A stretch of 64,000 nucleotides of DNA. Source: Methylococcus capsulatus str. Texas = ATCC 19069 (lineage in GTDB: Bacteria > Pseudomonadota > Gammaproteobacteria > Methylococcales > Methylococcaceae). This document shows positions 26,756 to 35,180 of this stretch, piece after piece (positions within the stretch are counted from its first letter, which is position 1; the number at the start of each line of letters is the position of its first letter). The position numbers and the translations under genes were made by a program. The DNA lies in assembly GCF_000424685.1 (NCBI RefSeq), contig NZ_AUKJ01000020.1, positions 1 through 64,000 on the forward strand, written 5' to 3'. Under the pieces are notes generated by a model that was given only the letters and a program-made list of their open reading frames with translations, was not told the DNA's origin and ran no database searches.

Positions 26756-26757
26756 AA

Positions 26758-26786
26758 ATGATAGTTATTATCATTACTTAAGTAAA
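26758..26786 (-). promoter_or_regulatory. Sigma70-like promoter of the multihaem operon
   Basis: Reading left: -35 TTTACT (26786-26781), a 17-base spacer, and -10 TATCAT (26763-26758). The -10 lies inside the Fur box, the geometry expected for iron-dependent repression. Spacing and boxes are reasonable but the start site is not proven. Confidence 0.6.
26759..26773. promoter_or_regulatory. Fur box
   Basis: TGATAGTTATTATCA on the plus strand fits the 7-1-7 Fur consensus TGATAATGATTATCA at 13 of 15 positions; the flanking bases extend the dyad to ATGATA...TATCAT. It overlaps the -10 box of the promoter that reads into the cytochrome at 23710-26463. The other neighbouring gene is convergent on this site and ends at a terminator, so the box should control the leftward operon. 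Confidence 0.75.
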
Positions 26787-26810
26787 CCGGATTCCATTGG
26801 CTTTCGATGG

Positions 26811-26839
26811 AAAAAACCGGCGTCGTTTCCGACGCCGGC
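26811..26839 (-). terminator. Intrinsic terminator of the 8-haem PKD cytochrome gene
   Basis: On the minus strand a GCCGGCGTCG stem, GAAA loop and complementary CGACGCCGG arm are followed by a run of T. It lies about 60 bases past the stop at 26902 and separates that gene from the Fur-box promoter. Confidence 0.9.
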
Positions 26840-26901
26840 TTGCGGGACTCCGGGGGCCAGCCCCGACGGGACGGACCGCCCGGATGTCTGTACAGCCGGG
26901 C

Positions 26902-29900
26902 TCAGTGGCCGTGGCCGCCACCTCCGCCGTCCCCGCCACCGTGGATCGGCGAGGGCGTCGGCGGCGGATAGGCCTGAGGCTGTCCCGTGGGAACGCCCGT
27001 GAAGCTCTTCTGCAGGCTGTGGCAGAGGTTGCAGCCGATCGGGGTGTTGGCGGCCACCTTGACCACCTTGCCCTTCTCGTTCACGAACTCGCGGGCCGTC
27101 AGAGTCTTCGACAGCCGCGTACCCTTGTGGTCACTGCCGTGGCAGGCCGCACACTGGTCTTCGCCGAACGGCCCCGGCTTCTTGGCAAAGTCGTTGTGCC
27201 AGCCGCCCTTGCGGGTGCCGCTGCCGTTGGGCGCAGAAGCGGCGGCCTCCTTCCACCAGTACGGATCGTTGACCGGATGCATGCCGTGCGGCCCGGCCAG
27301 GTAGGCGCGCCCACTGGTGGCATCCACCACCTTGCCATCGCGCACACCCTGCGCCACGCCCTTGTTGCTAGCGCCACCGTCGGTAGCCACCAGCCCTTCC
27401 TTGAAATCATCCTTCACATGGCAGACCGAACATTCGACGATATTGCCGTCGTAGCCCTGCAACTGCCGGGCGGTCACGTTGTCATTGGCGTCCGGGTCGG
27501 CGTTCGGCCAGATGGCATGGGAGCCGCCATGGCAGGTGGAACAGGCGATGGCGCCGCCCGATCCGGTGCCGTGCACGTCCTTGCTCTTGCGGAACAGCGC
27601 TACGGACACCTGCTTGTCCACATAGACGGTGTTGCCATTGGCGTCGGTCGATTTCTCCTTGCGCATCTCGACCACAGGCATGACCGCGAAGCGGGCATCA
27701 TCCGGGAACACGCTGGCCTTGGCCGGATCATTCGCCTGCCAGGCGGTTTTCTTCACACCGGCGCTAAAGAAGCCCTGGTTCGGGTCCTTCCGGTTGCCAT
27801 CGCCCACGTGACAGGAGCCGCAGTCCGGCTCGTCCAGCCAGGGCCGTCTGAAGTGGACGGAATCGCCGACATAGGCACCGGCACCGCTCAGGTTGGCATC
27901 GTAGCGGGGACTGGAATAGGCATTGCCGACCGCCAGCATGTCACCATGACAGTTATCGCACTTGAGGCCCGAGGCATAGTGGATGTCGCGGTAGGCTTTT
28001 TCGGTGTGGCCGGTGTGACACTTCGCGCAGTTCTCCTCCGCGGCCACGCCCTCACCGAACTGATACAGCAGCTCGCCCTTGGGGTGCATGGGGAACTGCT
28101 CCGGTGCCCAGTCGTTCTTGCCGGTGTCCCAGGCGTAGCTGGTCCCGGACCCGTCGGACTTGACCGGAACGCCGTTGTTGTCGTTGTGCTGCGAATCCCA
28201 GCCGCGGCCGCCGAACATCAGCGGATGGCCGCGCCGGTCGCGGATCAGCTCGCCCTTCTTGTGCTCCTGGCCATCGGCGCTTTCGGAAGCCGAGACATCC
28301 TGCGCATAGACCTGCATCTTGCCGTGGAAGGCGTGGAAAGCACGCGAATAGTCGGAGCGGTTGGAAGGATAGGAGCGGGCCGCGACACCGGTGTCGAACT
28401 TCAACTGGCTGGTGTGATGCGAGGAACAGAAATACATCGCCGCGCCCCGGCTGCCACTCAGCTTGTCCTCGACCAGATCGGCGATCTGCGAAGAGATGGT
28501 GCCGGTGGGGCTGTATTTGACCATATAGTCGTGCAGTACCAGTGTGTTGAACAACGCCGCTTTTTCCTGTGCGACCCAGTCGTCCGGGTCACCGTATTCC
28601 GATGCGTCCTTGAACTTCAAACGGATCTGCAGCTTGCCGTCCGCACCGACGCGCGACTCGGCCACCCGGTCGGTGCGCAGTCCGGAAGCATCCGCCGGCA
28701 CTGCACCGGCCAACAAGTAGGGCGCCGGCTTGTTCGGCGGCAGGGGATCGTACGCATTGACGTTGAACACGTTGTGGATCGCCGGCGGCCAGATGCCGTT
28801 GTAGCCGGTGTTGCCGGCCGAAAAACTCCCGGCGCCGGTGGCCGGCCCCGGACTCCCGTCGGCGTTGACCAGCTCGGTCTCCTGCACCGGCGTGCGCCAC
28901 ACGGTATCGTCCGCGGCCACCTTGCCCTTGGCGTGACATTCGCGGCAGCGGGTTTCCGAGGCCGTGGAGAACACCGCATCGGTCTTGGCCACCAGGTTGC
29001 CGCCCTTGTCCCGGGCTTCGACCCGGAACAGCGGATAGGGATTGACCCGCCCTTTGTCGTCGACATCGCTCGCCGGAATGAACTGGGCAAGGAAAGTCTT
29101 GGAGGCACTGTCGTAGGCGGAAATCTGCTGCGGATCGTTGGCCCGGTAAGGATTCGCCGCGCCCGGCATCCTGCGGGCGCCCGCGCCTTCGTCGGCATTG
29201 CCGCGGATGCCCTCGTCCAGCTGCATCATCGGCTTGGCGGGTGTGTAGGTGCTCTGCTGCTCCGCCATGGACTTGCCGTTCTTGGGCTTGCCGGAAAGGT
29301 TCGAGTTGGGCTGGTCGATCTTGTCCCACATCTCGGTCTTGCGCAGCGTGGCCTCGGCGAAGTCACGGCCGCCGATCAGGACGGTCTGGCTGGCGGTGGT
29401 CTGGGCGGGATCCCAGTTGGCACCGGATTCCCCGGTCGAAAACCGGTTCTGGCTGGTCGAGTTGATGGAGTCGCCTCCCACCGGGTCCTTCGGATTGGAA
29501 GCCGCCGAGTAGAAGACGTCGAGCTCGCTGGGATCGATGAGTGCCGGCTTCTGCTTCACCTTCTTGAACACCTGGGCGTTGAGGGTGTTGTAAGGAATGA
29601 GCGGATTGAACGGCAGTGTGACCTGGCTACCGCCCTGCATACCGGTTTCCTCGAACGGCATGACCACATAAGAACCATCCGTCGCGTTCAAGGCCTCGGC
29701 TACGGTCGGCGCCGGCCGCTCGGAAACCTTGGGATAAGGATTGGCGTTCGGCGGCACCACCCGGACGACCACGTCGTCCGCACACCGGTTGCCAGTGGAA
29801 TCGGCCACCTGCAGCATCACGCGGTACTGGCCGGCGTGATTGAACTGATGCGAGAAGCTCGGGCTCTGGTACGGGTCCGAACCGTCGCTCACGGTCCAAA

Positions 29901-30378
29901 GATAATTCAGCGTCACCTTCTTCTTCGCCTTGGCCCAGGCGGCGAATTCGACCGACTGGCCTTCGGCTATTTCCACATCGCTCGCCGGATTCTGGATGGA
30001 ACAGGCCGCCGCCTTCTTGCACGAGGCGTCGGCGCCGCCCACCGGCACCAGCACCTTGCTGCCGTCGCCGGTCTCCAGGCGCAACCGGCAAGGCACCCCG
30101 CCGTTCTGCAGCGTGACCTTGAATTTCTGCTTGCCGTCGGTCTTGGCCGTGTAAAGGAGCATGTTGCTGTCGGCATCGTAAATCGATACCCATGAGCCCG
30201 GTGCAAGACCCGCTGTTTTACCTTTGACGCTCACCTTGCCCAGCCCGGCATCGAGCTTGGCCGAACCGGAGACGGAAGCGGCCTGCGCCCCTCCACCGGC
30301 GAGGGCGAGCACCAGCGCCGCGACGCCCGTCGCAACGCCCAGCGGCCCTCCGCGTTGCTGAAGATGTTTCGAGTTCAT
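26902..30378 (-). CDS. Large octahaem cytochrome c with PKD-like domain, paralogue A
   Basis: Exported 1158-residue protein. Signal peptide about 1-34. Residues about 35-115 form a beta domain with paired Cys, about 130-212 a PKD/Ig-like fold (LNYLWTVSDGSDPY, FNHAGQYRVMLQVAD). Eight CXXCH motifs follow: CRECH, CAKCH, CDNCH, CGSCH, CSTCH, CSVCH, CAACH and CNLCH. Where its paralogue has CYGCH, this protein reads CSSHH: one Cys is replaced by His, so that haem is probably lost or bound by one thioether. The C-terminus is Gly/His rich (GGGDGGGGGHGH). A good ribosome site (AGAGGG) precedes the ATG. It is a single-gene unit between two terminators. It is probably a cell-surface cytochrome of the methanotroph type. 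Confidence 0.88.
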   Translation of the reverse strand: MNSKHLQQRGGPLGVATGVAALVLALAGGGAQAASVSGSAKLDAGLGKVSVKGKTAGLAPGSWVSIYDADSNMLLYTAKTDGKQKFKVTLQNGGVPCRLRLETGDGSKVLVPVGGADASCKKAAACSIQNPASDVEIAEGQSVEFAAWAKAKKKVTLNYLWTVSDGSDPYQSPSFSHQFNHAGQYRVMLQVADSTGNRCADDVVVRVVPPNANPYPKVSERPAPTVAEALNATDGSYVVMPFEETGMQGGSQVTLPFNPLIPYNTLNAQVFKKVKQKPALIDPSELDVFYSAASNPKDPVGGDSINSTSQNRFSTGESGANWDPAQTTASQTVLIGGRDFAEATLRKTEMWDKIDQPNSNLSGKPKNGKSMAEQQSTYTPAKPMMQLDEGIRGNADEGAGARRMPGAANPYRANDPQQISAYDSASKTFLAQFIPASDVDDKGRVNPYPLFRVEARDKGGNLVAKTDAVFSTASETRCRECHAKGKVAADDTVWRTPVQETELVNADGSPGPATGAGSFSAGNTGYNGIWPPAIHNVFNVNAYDPLPPNKPAPYLLAGAVPADASGLRTDRVAESRVGADGKLQIRLKFKDASEYGDPDDWVAQEKAALFNTLVLHDYMVKYSPTGTISSQIADLVEDKLSGSRGAAMYFCSSHHTSQLKFDTGVAARSYPSNRSDYSRAFHAFHGKMQVYAQDVSASESADGQEHKKGELIRDRRGHPLMFGGRGWDSQHNDNNGVPVKSDGSGTSYAWDTGKNDWAPEQFPMHPKGELLYQFGEGVAAEENCAKCHTGHTEKAYRDIHYASGLKCDNCHGDMLAVGNAYSSPRYDANLSGAGAYVGDSVHFRRPWLDEPDCGSCHVGDGNRKDPNQGFFSAGVKKTAWQANDPAKASVFPDDARFAVMPVVEMRKEKSTDANGNTVYVDKQVSVALFRKSKDVHGTGSGGAIACSTCHGGSHAIWPNADPDANDNVTARQLQGYDGNIVECSVCHVKDDFKEGLVATDGGASNKGVAQGVRDGKVVDATSGRAYLAGPHGMHPVNDPYWWKEAAASAPNGSGTRKGGWHNDFAKKPGPFGEDQCAACHGSDHKGTRLSKTLTAREFVNEKGKVVKVAANTPIGCNLCHSLQKSFTGVPTGQPQAYPPPTPSPIHGGGDGGGGGHGH

Positions 30379-30455
30379 ACCTACCCTCTAAAAAATGCGC
30401 TTTTCTTGTTCTCGATGTTCCCCGTCCCACAAAGGCGCATAGCCGAAAGCACGGC

Positions 30456-30488
30456 GTGCCATTGCGAGGACCCCAAAGCACGAGGCAA
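30456..30488. repeat. Candidate remnant of a dispersed CATTGCGAG-type repeat
   Basis: The segment has CCATTGCGAGGACCCC followed a few bases later by CACGAGGCAA, similar in layout to the widespread small repeat with CATTGCGAGGA and GAAGCAA ends. One copy only was seen in the window, so this is weak. Confidence 0.25.
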
Positions 30489-30792
30489 AACCCATACCCG
30501 GCTGTATTTCTGCAGTTCTACCGGGCGGGTCTTCCTTCCCCCCTCCTCGCGGCTGGAACTCGATGCCAGGCCATTCAATTGATTTCGATTCACTTTTTCA
30601 TGAACTGGGAGGGAGGCCGATGTCCCGGGAAATCGAGAGGGTTGCGAACATCGGGAAACTCGACGGGAGTTGGGCTATTCATTCACCCCGGAACCCCGAG
30701 TGAAATCCCACGCCCCCATGAGGCAAATGGCGCAATCTCTCCGAGCGCGGGTGGACACCCTACCCAGGCGTCCGCAAGGTAAAACCTCGGGC

Positions 30793-30821
30793 AAAAAAAG
30801 CGGGGCACATCGTGCCCCGCT
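30793..30821 (-). terminator. Intrinsic terminator of the 9-haem cytochrome gene
   Basis: On the minus strand AGCGGGGCAC, a three-base loop and GTGCCCCGCT form a ten-pair stem followed by seven T. It lies about 40 bases past the stop at 30861. Confidence 0.92.
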
Positions 30822-30860
30822 CATCGCCGCCCTCCCTGGCGCCGATTCTTTGAACTGCCG

Positions 30861-33800
30861 TCAATGTCCCGGCGAGCCGATGAAGCTGGTCTGGAGACTG
30901 TGGCAGGTATCGCAGCCGATCGGCGTGCCGGCGGCCACTTTCACGACCTTGGTCTTGAACCCGGCCTTCTTCAGCTTCTTGCCGTCGAAGCCCCGGAAGT
31001 CGAACACCCGGTCCACCGGCGTCTTCGACAGACGCGTGCCCTTGTGGTCGTTGCCGTGGCAGGCCGCGCACTGGTCTTCACCCTTCACCCCCGACAGCTT
31101 GGCGTAGTCGTTGTGCCAGCCGCCGTAGGCGGTGCCGTCGCTGTTGGCTCCGTCGCCCTGGGCGCCTTTCCACCAGTACGGGTCGTTGACCGGATGCATG
31201 TCGTGCGGCCCGCCCAGGATGCCGGCTTTGGCGTCGCCGCTGTACTGGCCGCCATCCAGATCCTCTTTCCTGGCGAACGAATCCGCCGTGTGGCAGACGT
31301 TGCACTCGAGGATGGTGCCGGTGTGGCCCTGGAGCTGCAGCGCGGTGACGTTGTCGTTGGCGCTCGGGTCTCGATTGGGCCAGATCGAATGCGCCGCTCC
31401 ATGGCAGGCCGCGCAGGCGACGTTGCCGTGACGGTCCCGGCCTTCCCGGAACAGCGGGGCGTCGACTTTGGTGTCTACGATCTTGCTCAGAAATTCCTCG
31501 GTCTCTTCGACGACGTCCCAGTAGAAGTACGTCGGGAACGCAGCCTTGTAGTTTTCCACTGGAGCTGCCGAGAACCGCCGGGAGTTGGGGTCGCTCCGGT
31601 CGACGGCACGGGGCGTGGCGGAGAAATCCGCGTCGTCGAAGGCCCGCTTCATCACCCCGGCGCTGAAGAAGCCGCCGCTCTTGTCGGCGCCCTGATTGCC
31701 GTCGCCGATATGGCAGGAACCGCAATCGGGCTGGTCGAACCACGGCACGCGGTAGTCGTCCCGGTCGATCGAGCCGAGCTTGTCCCTGTTGGCCAGATAG
31801 TTCTTGGGGAAGGCCTCACCCACCGCCAGCATGTCGCCGTGGCAGTCGTAACAGGTGACGCCCGCCGTGTACATGCGGTCGCGGTATTGCTGCTCACGGT
31901 GGCCGGCATGACAGCGCAGGCAGTTCTGCTCCATGGGCAACTGCTTGCCGTTGTCGTCGAAGATGGGGAAGAGGCTGCCGGTCTTGGTGGAGTTGTTGGG
32001 GCCCTTGGTCTTCCAGTCCCAGCGCGCCATGACCCCTCTGGAATCCCGGACGATGTCGGATTTGTCGGCGTTGTATTGCAGTTCCCCATGCCAGCGGTGG
32101 ATGGCGATGGAGTAATTGGGCGCATAGGCCGTATCGTTGACCTTGAAGCCCTCCTCGTCCCACCATTCGGTTCCAAACGGCGTGAAGGAGATGGCGGTGG
32201 CGTGGCAGCCATAGCAGGGCCGCGGCGTATCCTTGGTTACTAGACCGCCGCCGTTGAGATTACCGAGTCCACTCAGCGAGCCATTCAACATTTCGTCCAG
32301 AAAAGGAATCTTGTCGTAGAACTCATGGATACTCGAATAATTGAGCGCGGCGGCGTATTCCTGATCGTGGATATTGTTCGGGTCGCCCCCGAAATCGCTG
32401 ACGTCGAAGAATCGCGGCTTGTCCAAAATCCGTTCAGGTGAGGAGGGGCGCAAGCCTTCGGCGTAGGCGCCCCAGGCGCTAGAGTGAAATGCTGCCCGGG
32501 TGTGCCCGGCGTTGGGATTGGCCGCGATCTTGCCTTTGGCATGGCATTCCCGGCAGTGGAAATCGCGACTGGCACTGACCACACCATCGGTCCTGGCCAG
32601 CACGCTTCCCCCCCCCTTGGCCACCGCCTCCACCCGTAACAGCGGATAGGGGTTGACCCGGCCCCGGTCATCGACGTCGGTGAAGGGCAACATGTTGGCG
32701 GCGAACCAGGATGCTGCCTTGTCCTTGCCGTCGGACTGGGTGGCCGCGACGAACTTGGAGAAGGGCTGGGGCGAATTGGTCTGGTAGGGGTTGTCCTTGC
32801 CCGGCATGAAGGCACCGTGACCGTTGTCGGTATTGGGATCGTCCGAGACGACGTTGCCCGCCCCATCTTTCTTGGCCTTGAAATAGCCTTCGTCGGCCAC
32901 CGGAAAGCCCAGCGCGGCGGCACAGCCATAGGCACCCCAATAGCCGGTCATCATCCAGGAACAGGCGAAATAGTCCTCGGCCTTTTCCGAATCCGGGCGG
33001 CTGGGGATTTCCCAGACATCGGTTTTCTTGAGCAGCGCATCCTTGAAGGCTGCCGCCACCGGAAAATTGCGGCTGGTGGAGTTGATGGAGTCCGCCCCGG
33101 CTGGATCGGTGGGATTGGAGGCAGCGGAGTAGCGCAGTTCCACCTCGCTGCTGCTCAGGAACACCGGCAGCCGGTCCTTCCTGAAGGCATAGGCGCGGAC
33201 GTTATTGACCGTGGGCGAGAACGAGCCGTAGCCGTTGCGGTCGTACTTCATATCGCTGAGGTTCTGGAAGGTCCACTCCTCAAAGGGGAGGACCACCACA
33301 TCGCCCTTGGTGCCGGCCAACTCGCTCCCCAGTTTGGGGGCTTCCTGTTCGGTGACCTTGGGCGGGAGCCCGCTGGGCGGGTTCCCGACTAGCACCTCAA
33401 TGGCGTCCTCGCAGCGCCGTCCCTTGGCGTCGGTGGCAATGAACCTCACCCGGTAATGGCTGTCGTTGCGCACGAACGCGACCGTGGTGGCCAGCGTATC
33501 CGGACGTTTGTAGGCGGGCGGATTGCTGCCGGCGATGAGTTCACCCATCGCGCCGCCGGCGAAATCCCATTCATACTTGAGCGGCTGCGCCCCGGGGTCC
33601 TTGGTGGACGCGGTGGCTTCGAAGGCGGTTTCGGCACCGGCCTGCACGGCCTTGCCCTCCGGGGGATTCACGATGCTGCAAGTGGGCGCACCGGCACAGG
33701 ACTTCGGCGCCCCCTTGACCGCCTTGATGACCTCGGCGTCGCCGGACCGAACCCGCACCGCGCATGGCACGCCCGCCAGATCCGACCGGCTGAGCGTCAA

Positions 33801-34058
33801 TGCGAAACCGTCGCCCTGGCCACTGCCCAGCCACCGGCCGTTGATGTCGTAGATGTCGATGGCGCCGCTGCCGCCCTTGGCTTTGCCGGCGACCGTCAGG
33901 GTGCCGGCCTTGTCCGACCAGACCGTTTTGGCGACCTTGATTTTGGCCGCTGCCGGGACGGCTTGCGGCGCCAGAGCCAGAACCAGCGGGAGCAGCGGGA
34001 CTCCGAGGAGGAGACGCCGAGAACGACGCGTCTCAGTGGCAGGGCGAGGGGTATTCAT
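30861..34058 (-). CDS. Large nonahaem cytochrome c with PKD-like domain, paralogue B
   Basis: A 1065-residue exported protein from the ATG at 34058, which has a GGAGGAA ribosome site five bases away. Signal peptide about 10-37. The N-terminal beta region with VPCAVRVRSGDAEV and a PKD-like segment (LKYEWDFAGGAMGEL) is followed by nine CXXCH motifs: CRECH, CYGCH, CLRCH, CYDCH, CGSCH, CAACH, CNVCH, CAACH and CDTCH. It matches 26902-30378 along its length (blocks such as RVNPYPL.RVEA, CRECHAKGK and HPVNDPYWWK). It is transcribed alone. Multihaem proteins of this type have been found on the surface of Methylococcus capsulatus; I infer a similar place, function unknown. Confidence 0.88.
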   Translation of the reverse strand: MNTPRPATETRRSRRLLLGVPLLPLVLALAPQAVPAAAKIKVAKTVWSDKAGTLTVAGKAKGGSGAIDIYDINGRWLGSGQGDGFALTLSRSDLAGVPCAVRVRSGDAEVIKAVKGAPKSCAGAPTCSIVNPPEGKAVQAGAETAFEATASTKDPGAQPLKYEWDFAGGAMGELIAGSNPPAYKRPDTLATTVAFVRNDSHYRVRFIATDAKGRRCEDAIEVLVGNPPSGLPPKVTEQEAPKLGSELAGTKGDVVVLPFEEWTFQNLSDMKYDRNGYGSFSPTVNNVRAYAFRKDRLPVFLSSSEVELRYSAASNPTDPAGADSINSTSRNFPVAAAFKDALLKKTDVWEIPSRPDSEKAEDYFACSWMMTGYWGAYGCAAALGFPVADEGYFKAKKDGAGNVVSDDPNTDNGHGAFMPGKDNPYQTNSPQPFSKFVAATQSDGKDKAASWFAANMLPFTDVDDRGRVNPYPLLRVEAVAKGGGSVLARTDGVVSASRDFHCRECHAKGKIAANPNAGHTRAAFHSSAWGAYAEGLRPSSPERILDKPRFFDVSDFGGDPNNIHDQEYAAALNYSSIHEFYDKIPFLDEMLNGSLSGLGNLNGGGLVTKDTPRPCYGCHATAISFTPFGTEWWDEEGFKVNDTAYAPNYSIAIHRWHGELQYNADKSDIVRDSRGVMARWDWKTKGPNNSTKTGSLFPIFDDNGKQLPMEQNCLRCHAGHREQQYRDRMYTAGVTCYDCHGDMLAVGEAFPKNYLANRDKLGSIDRDDYRVPWFDQPDCGSCHIGDGNQGADKSGGFFSAGVMKRAFDDADFSATPRAVDRSDPNSRRFSAAPVENYKAAFPTYFYWDVVEETEEFLSKIVDTKVDAPLFREGRDRHGNVACAACHGAAHSIWPNRDPSANDNVTALQLQGHTGTILECNVCHTADSFARKEDLDGGQYSGDAKAGILGGPHDMHPVNDPYWWKGAQGDGANSDGTAYGGWHNDYAKLSGVKGEDQCAACHGNDHKGTRLSKTPVDRVFDFRGFDGKKLKKAGFKTKVVKVAAGTPIGCDTCHSLQTSFIGSPGH

Positions 34059-34554
34059 GGTTCCTCCAGGATTCTTGATTGTTGTGCGCGGCGCCCGAGT
34101 GGGGGATGGACGGCCGAAATGATAATCAGCAATAACCAAGCCAGCCCAAAAAACGTCATCCCTACCATCGGGAAGGGTAGCCCCGATTCCCCCGATCGCG
34201 CGATTTCGCTGACCGTGTAAGTCATTACACGCACGAGATCGCCGGCGAGGCTGGAGCCTTCGGACGGCGGTACGGTACATGATGCAGCTCAGGGCAGATC
34301 ACTCACGCCGGAAGCGGTTGCCTCCGTCCGCTCGATCTCGACCGGGCCGTCGCAGGTCGGCAGGACGAAAGCGGCGGCCCGATTTGTGCTTCATTCTTGG
34401 GCGTTCCAGCGAACGCTCGACTCCCGGCCCCACGGGACAAGGAACGGCGCCATCGGGCACCGTTCCATTTCTCCGGTAGCCGCTGGACTCGCCCTTGCCG
34501 TAACATATCGTGTCGATCCCAATCAGCCCTTCATCCGAGGCTTTCCTCAAGCAC
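34059..34554. promoter_or_regulatory. 496-base divergent intergenic region (cytochrome / ccm)
   Basis: No convincing gene. It contains a perfect palindrome (34214-34231), a weak Fur-like sequence near 34119-34135 (TGATAATCAGCAATA on the plus strand), and two small inverted repeats at 34401-34416 (GCGTTC...GAACGC) and 34441-34466 (GGAACGG...CCGTTCC). These could serve the divergent cytochrome gene and the ccm operon. Confidence 0.5.
34214..34231. promoter_or_regulatory. Perfect 7-4-7 palindrome, candidate operator
   Basis: CGTGTAA-GTCA-TTACACG, 156 bases upstream of the 9-haem cytochrome start. Seven-base perfect arms suggest a dimeric regulator site. The regulator is unknown. Confidence 0.45.
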
Positions 34555-34722
34555 ATGAATTTTCAAGAATTCTTCCATATGGGCGGCTATGCCGTTTATG
34601 TATGGACTTCCTATGGCTTGTGTTTCGCCGTGCTCGTCTTCAACCTGATCACTCCCCTGCGCCGCAAAAACGAAATGCTGAAAAGTCTTCGCCGCCAGTT
34701 GAAGCAGGAGTCCCGCCCATGA
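34555..34722 (+). CDS. ccmD: CcmD, small haem exporter subunit
   Basis: A 55-residue single-span protein, the size and pattern of CcmD: MNFQEFFHMGGYAVYVWTSYG, a helix, then a basic cytoplasmic tail (PLRRKNEMLKSLRRQLKQ). CcmD helps release haem-loaded CcmE from the CcmABC transporter. It starts the ccm cluster, yet ccmA, ccmB and ccmC are not in front of it as they usually are, so they must lie elsewhere. Its stop overlaps the ccmE start. Confidence 0.88.
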   Translation: MNFQEFFHMGGYAVYVWTSYGLCFAVLVFNLITPLRRKNEMLKSLRRQLKQESRP

Positions 34723-35180
34723 TGACGCCGCGACAAAGACGCATGACGTGGGTCGCTCTGATGGTGGCGGGCGTGTCGCTCGCCGCTTTCTTCGCCCTCA
34801 CGGCGTTCCAGAAAAATCTCCTGTATTTCTACACGCCCTCCCAGGTCGCTTCCGGCGAAGCCCCGAAGGGCTATCCGTTCCGCATCGGCGGACTGGTGGT
34901 CAAGGACAGCGTGAAGCGCGAGCCGGACAGCCTGACCGTGCGCTTCGAGGTGTCAGACGGGCCGAACGCCGTACCGGTGCTCTATACCGGCATTCTTCCC
35001 GACCTGTTCCGGGAAGGCCAGGGCATCATCGCCGTGGGCCAGATCGACGATGGCGGCACTTTCCAGGCGACCGAAGTGCTGGCCAAGCACGATGAGAATT
35101 ACATGCCGCCCGAAGTCGCCGAATCCCTGAAGAAGAACGGTGGACTCCCCGCCGACTACTCGGAGTACCGGAAAAAATGA
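34719..35180 (+). CDS. ccmE: CcmE, haem chaperone
   Basis: A 153-residue periplasmic haem chaperone with an N-terminal anchor (about 10-28) and an OB-fold domain. The conserved haem-binding His lies in VLAKHDENYMPPE (about 125-137), close to the Tyr also used by the family. The ATG at 34719 overlaps the ccmD stop as ATGA; the next codon is also ATG. Its stop overlaps the ccmF start. CcmE takes haem from CcmC/D and hands it to CcmF/H. Confidence 0.95.
   Translation: MMTPRQRRMTWVALMVAGVSLAAFFALTAFQKNLLYFYTPSQVASGEAPKGYPFRIGGLVVKDSVKREPDSLTVRFEVSDGPNAVPVLYTGILPDLFREGQGIIAVGQIDDGGTFQATEVLAKHDENYMPPEVAESLKKNGGLPADYSEYRKK

Larger units (their letters stand above)
30379..30860. other. 482-base intergenic region between the two large PKD cytochrome genes
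   Basis: No gene. It holds the terminator of the upstream 9-haem gene (30793-30821), the presumed promoter of the 8-haem gene (boxes not identified with confidence), and a stretch at 30456-30488 resembling a dispersed bacterial repeat. Confidence 0.5.

Noticed and set aside
26797-30195. A 1132-codon plus-strand open frame
   Set aside because: Antisense to the 8-haem PKD cytochrome; it would start beyond the Fur box but has no ribosome site or known domain.
34401-34466. Two inverted repeats as terminators before ccmD
   Set aside because: No T-run follows either stem in either direction; left as unexplained small palindromes.
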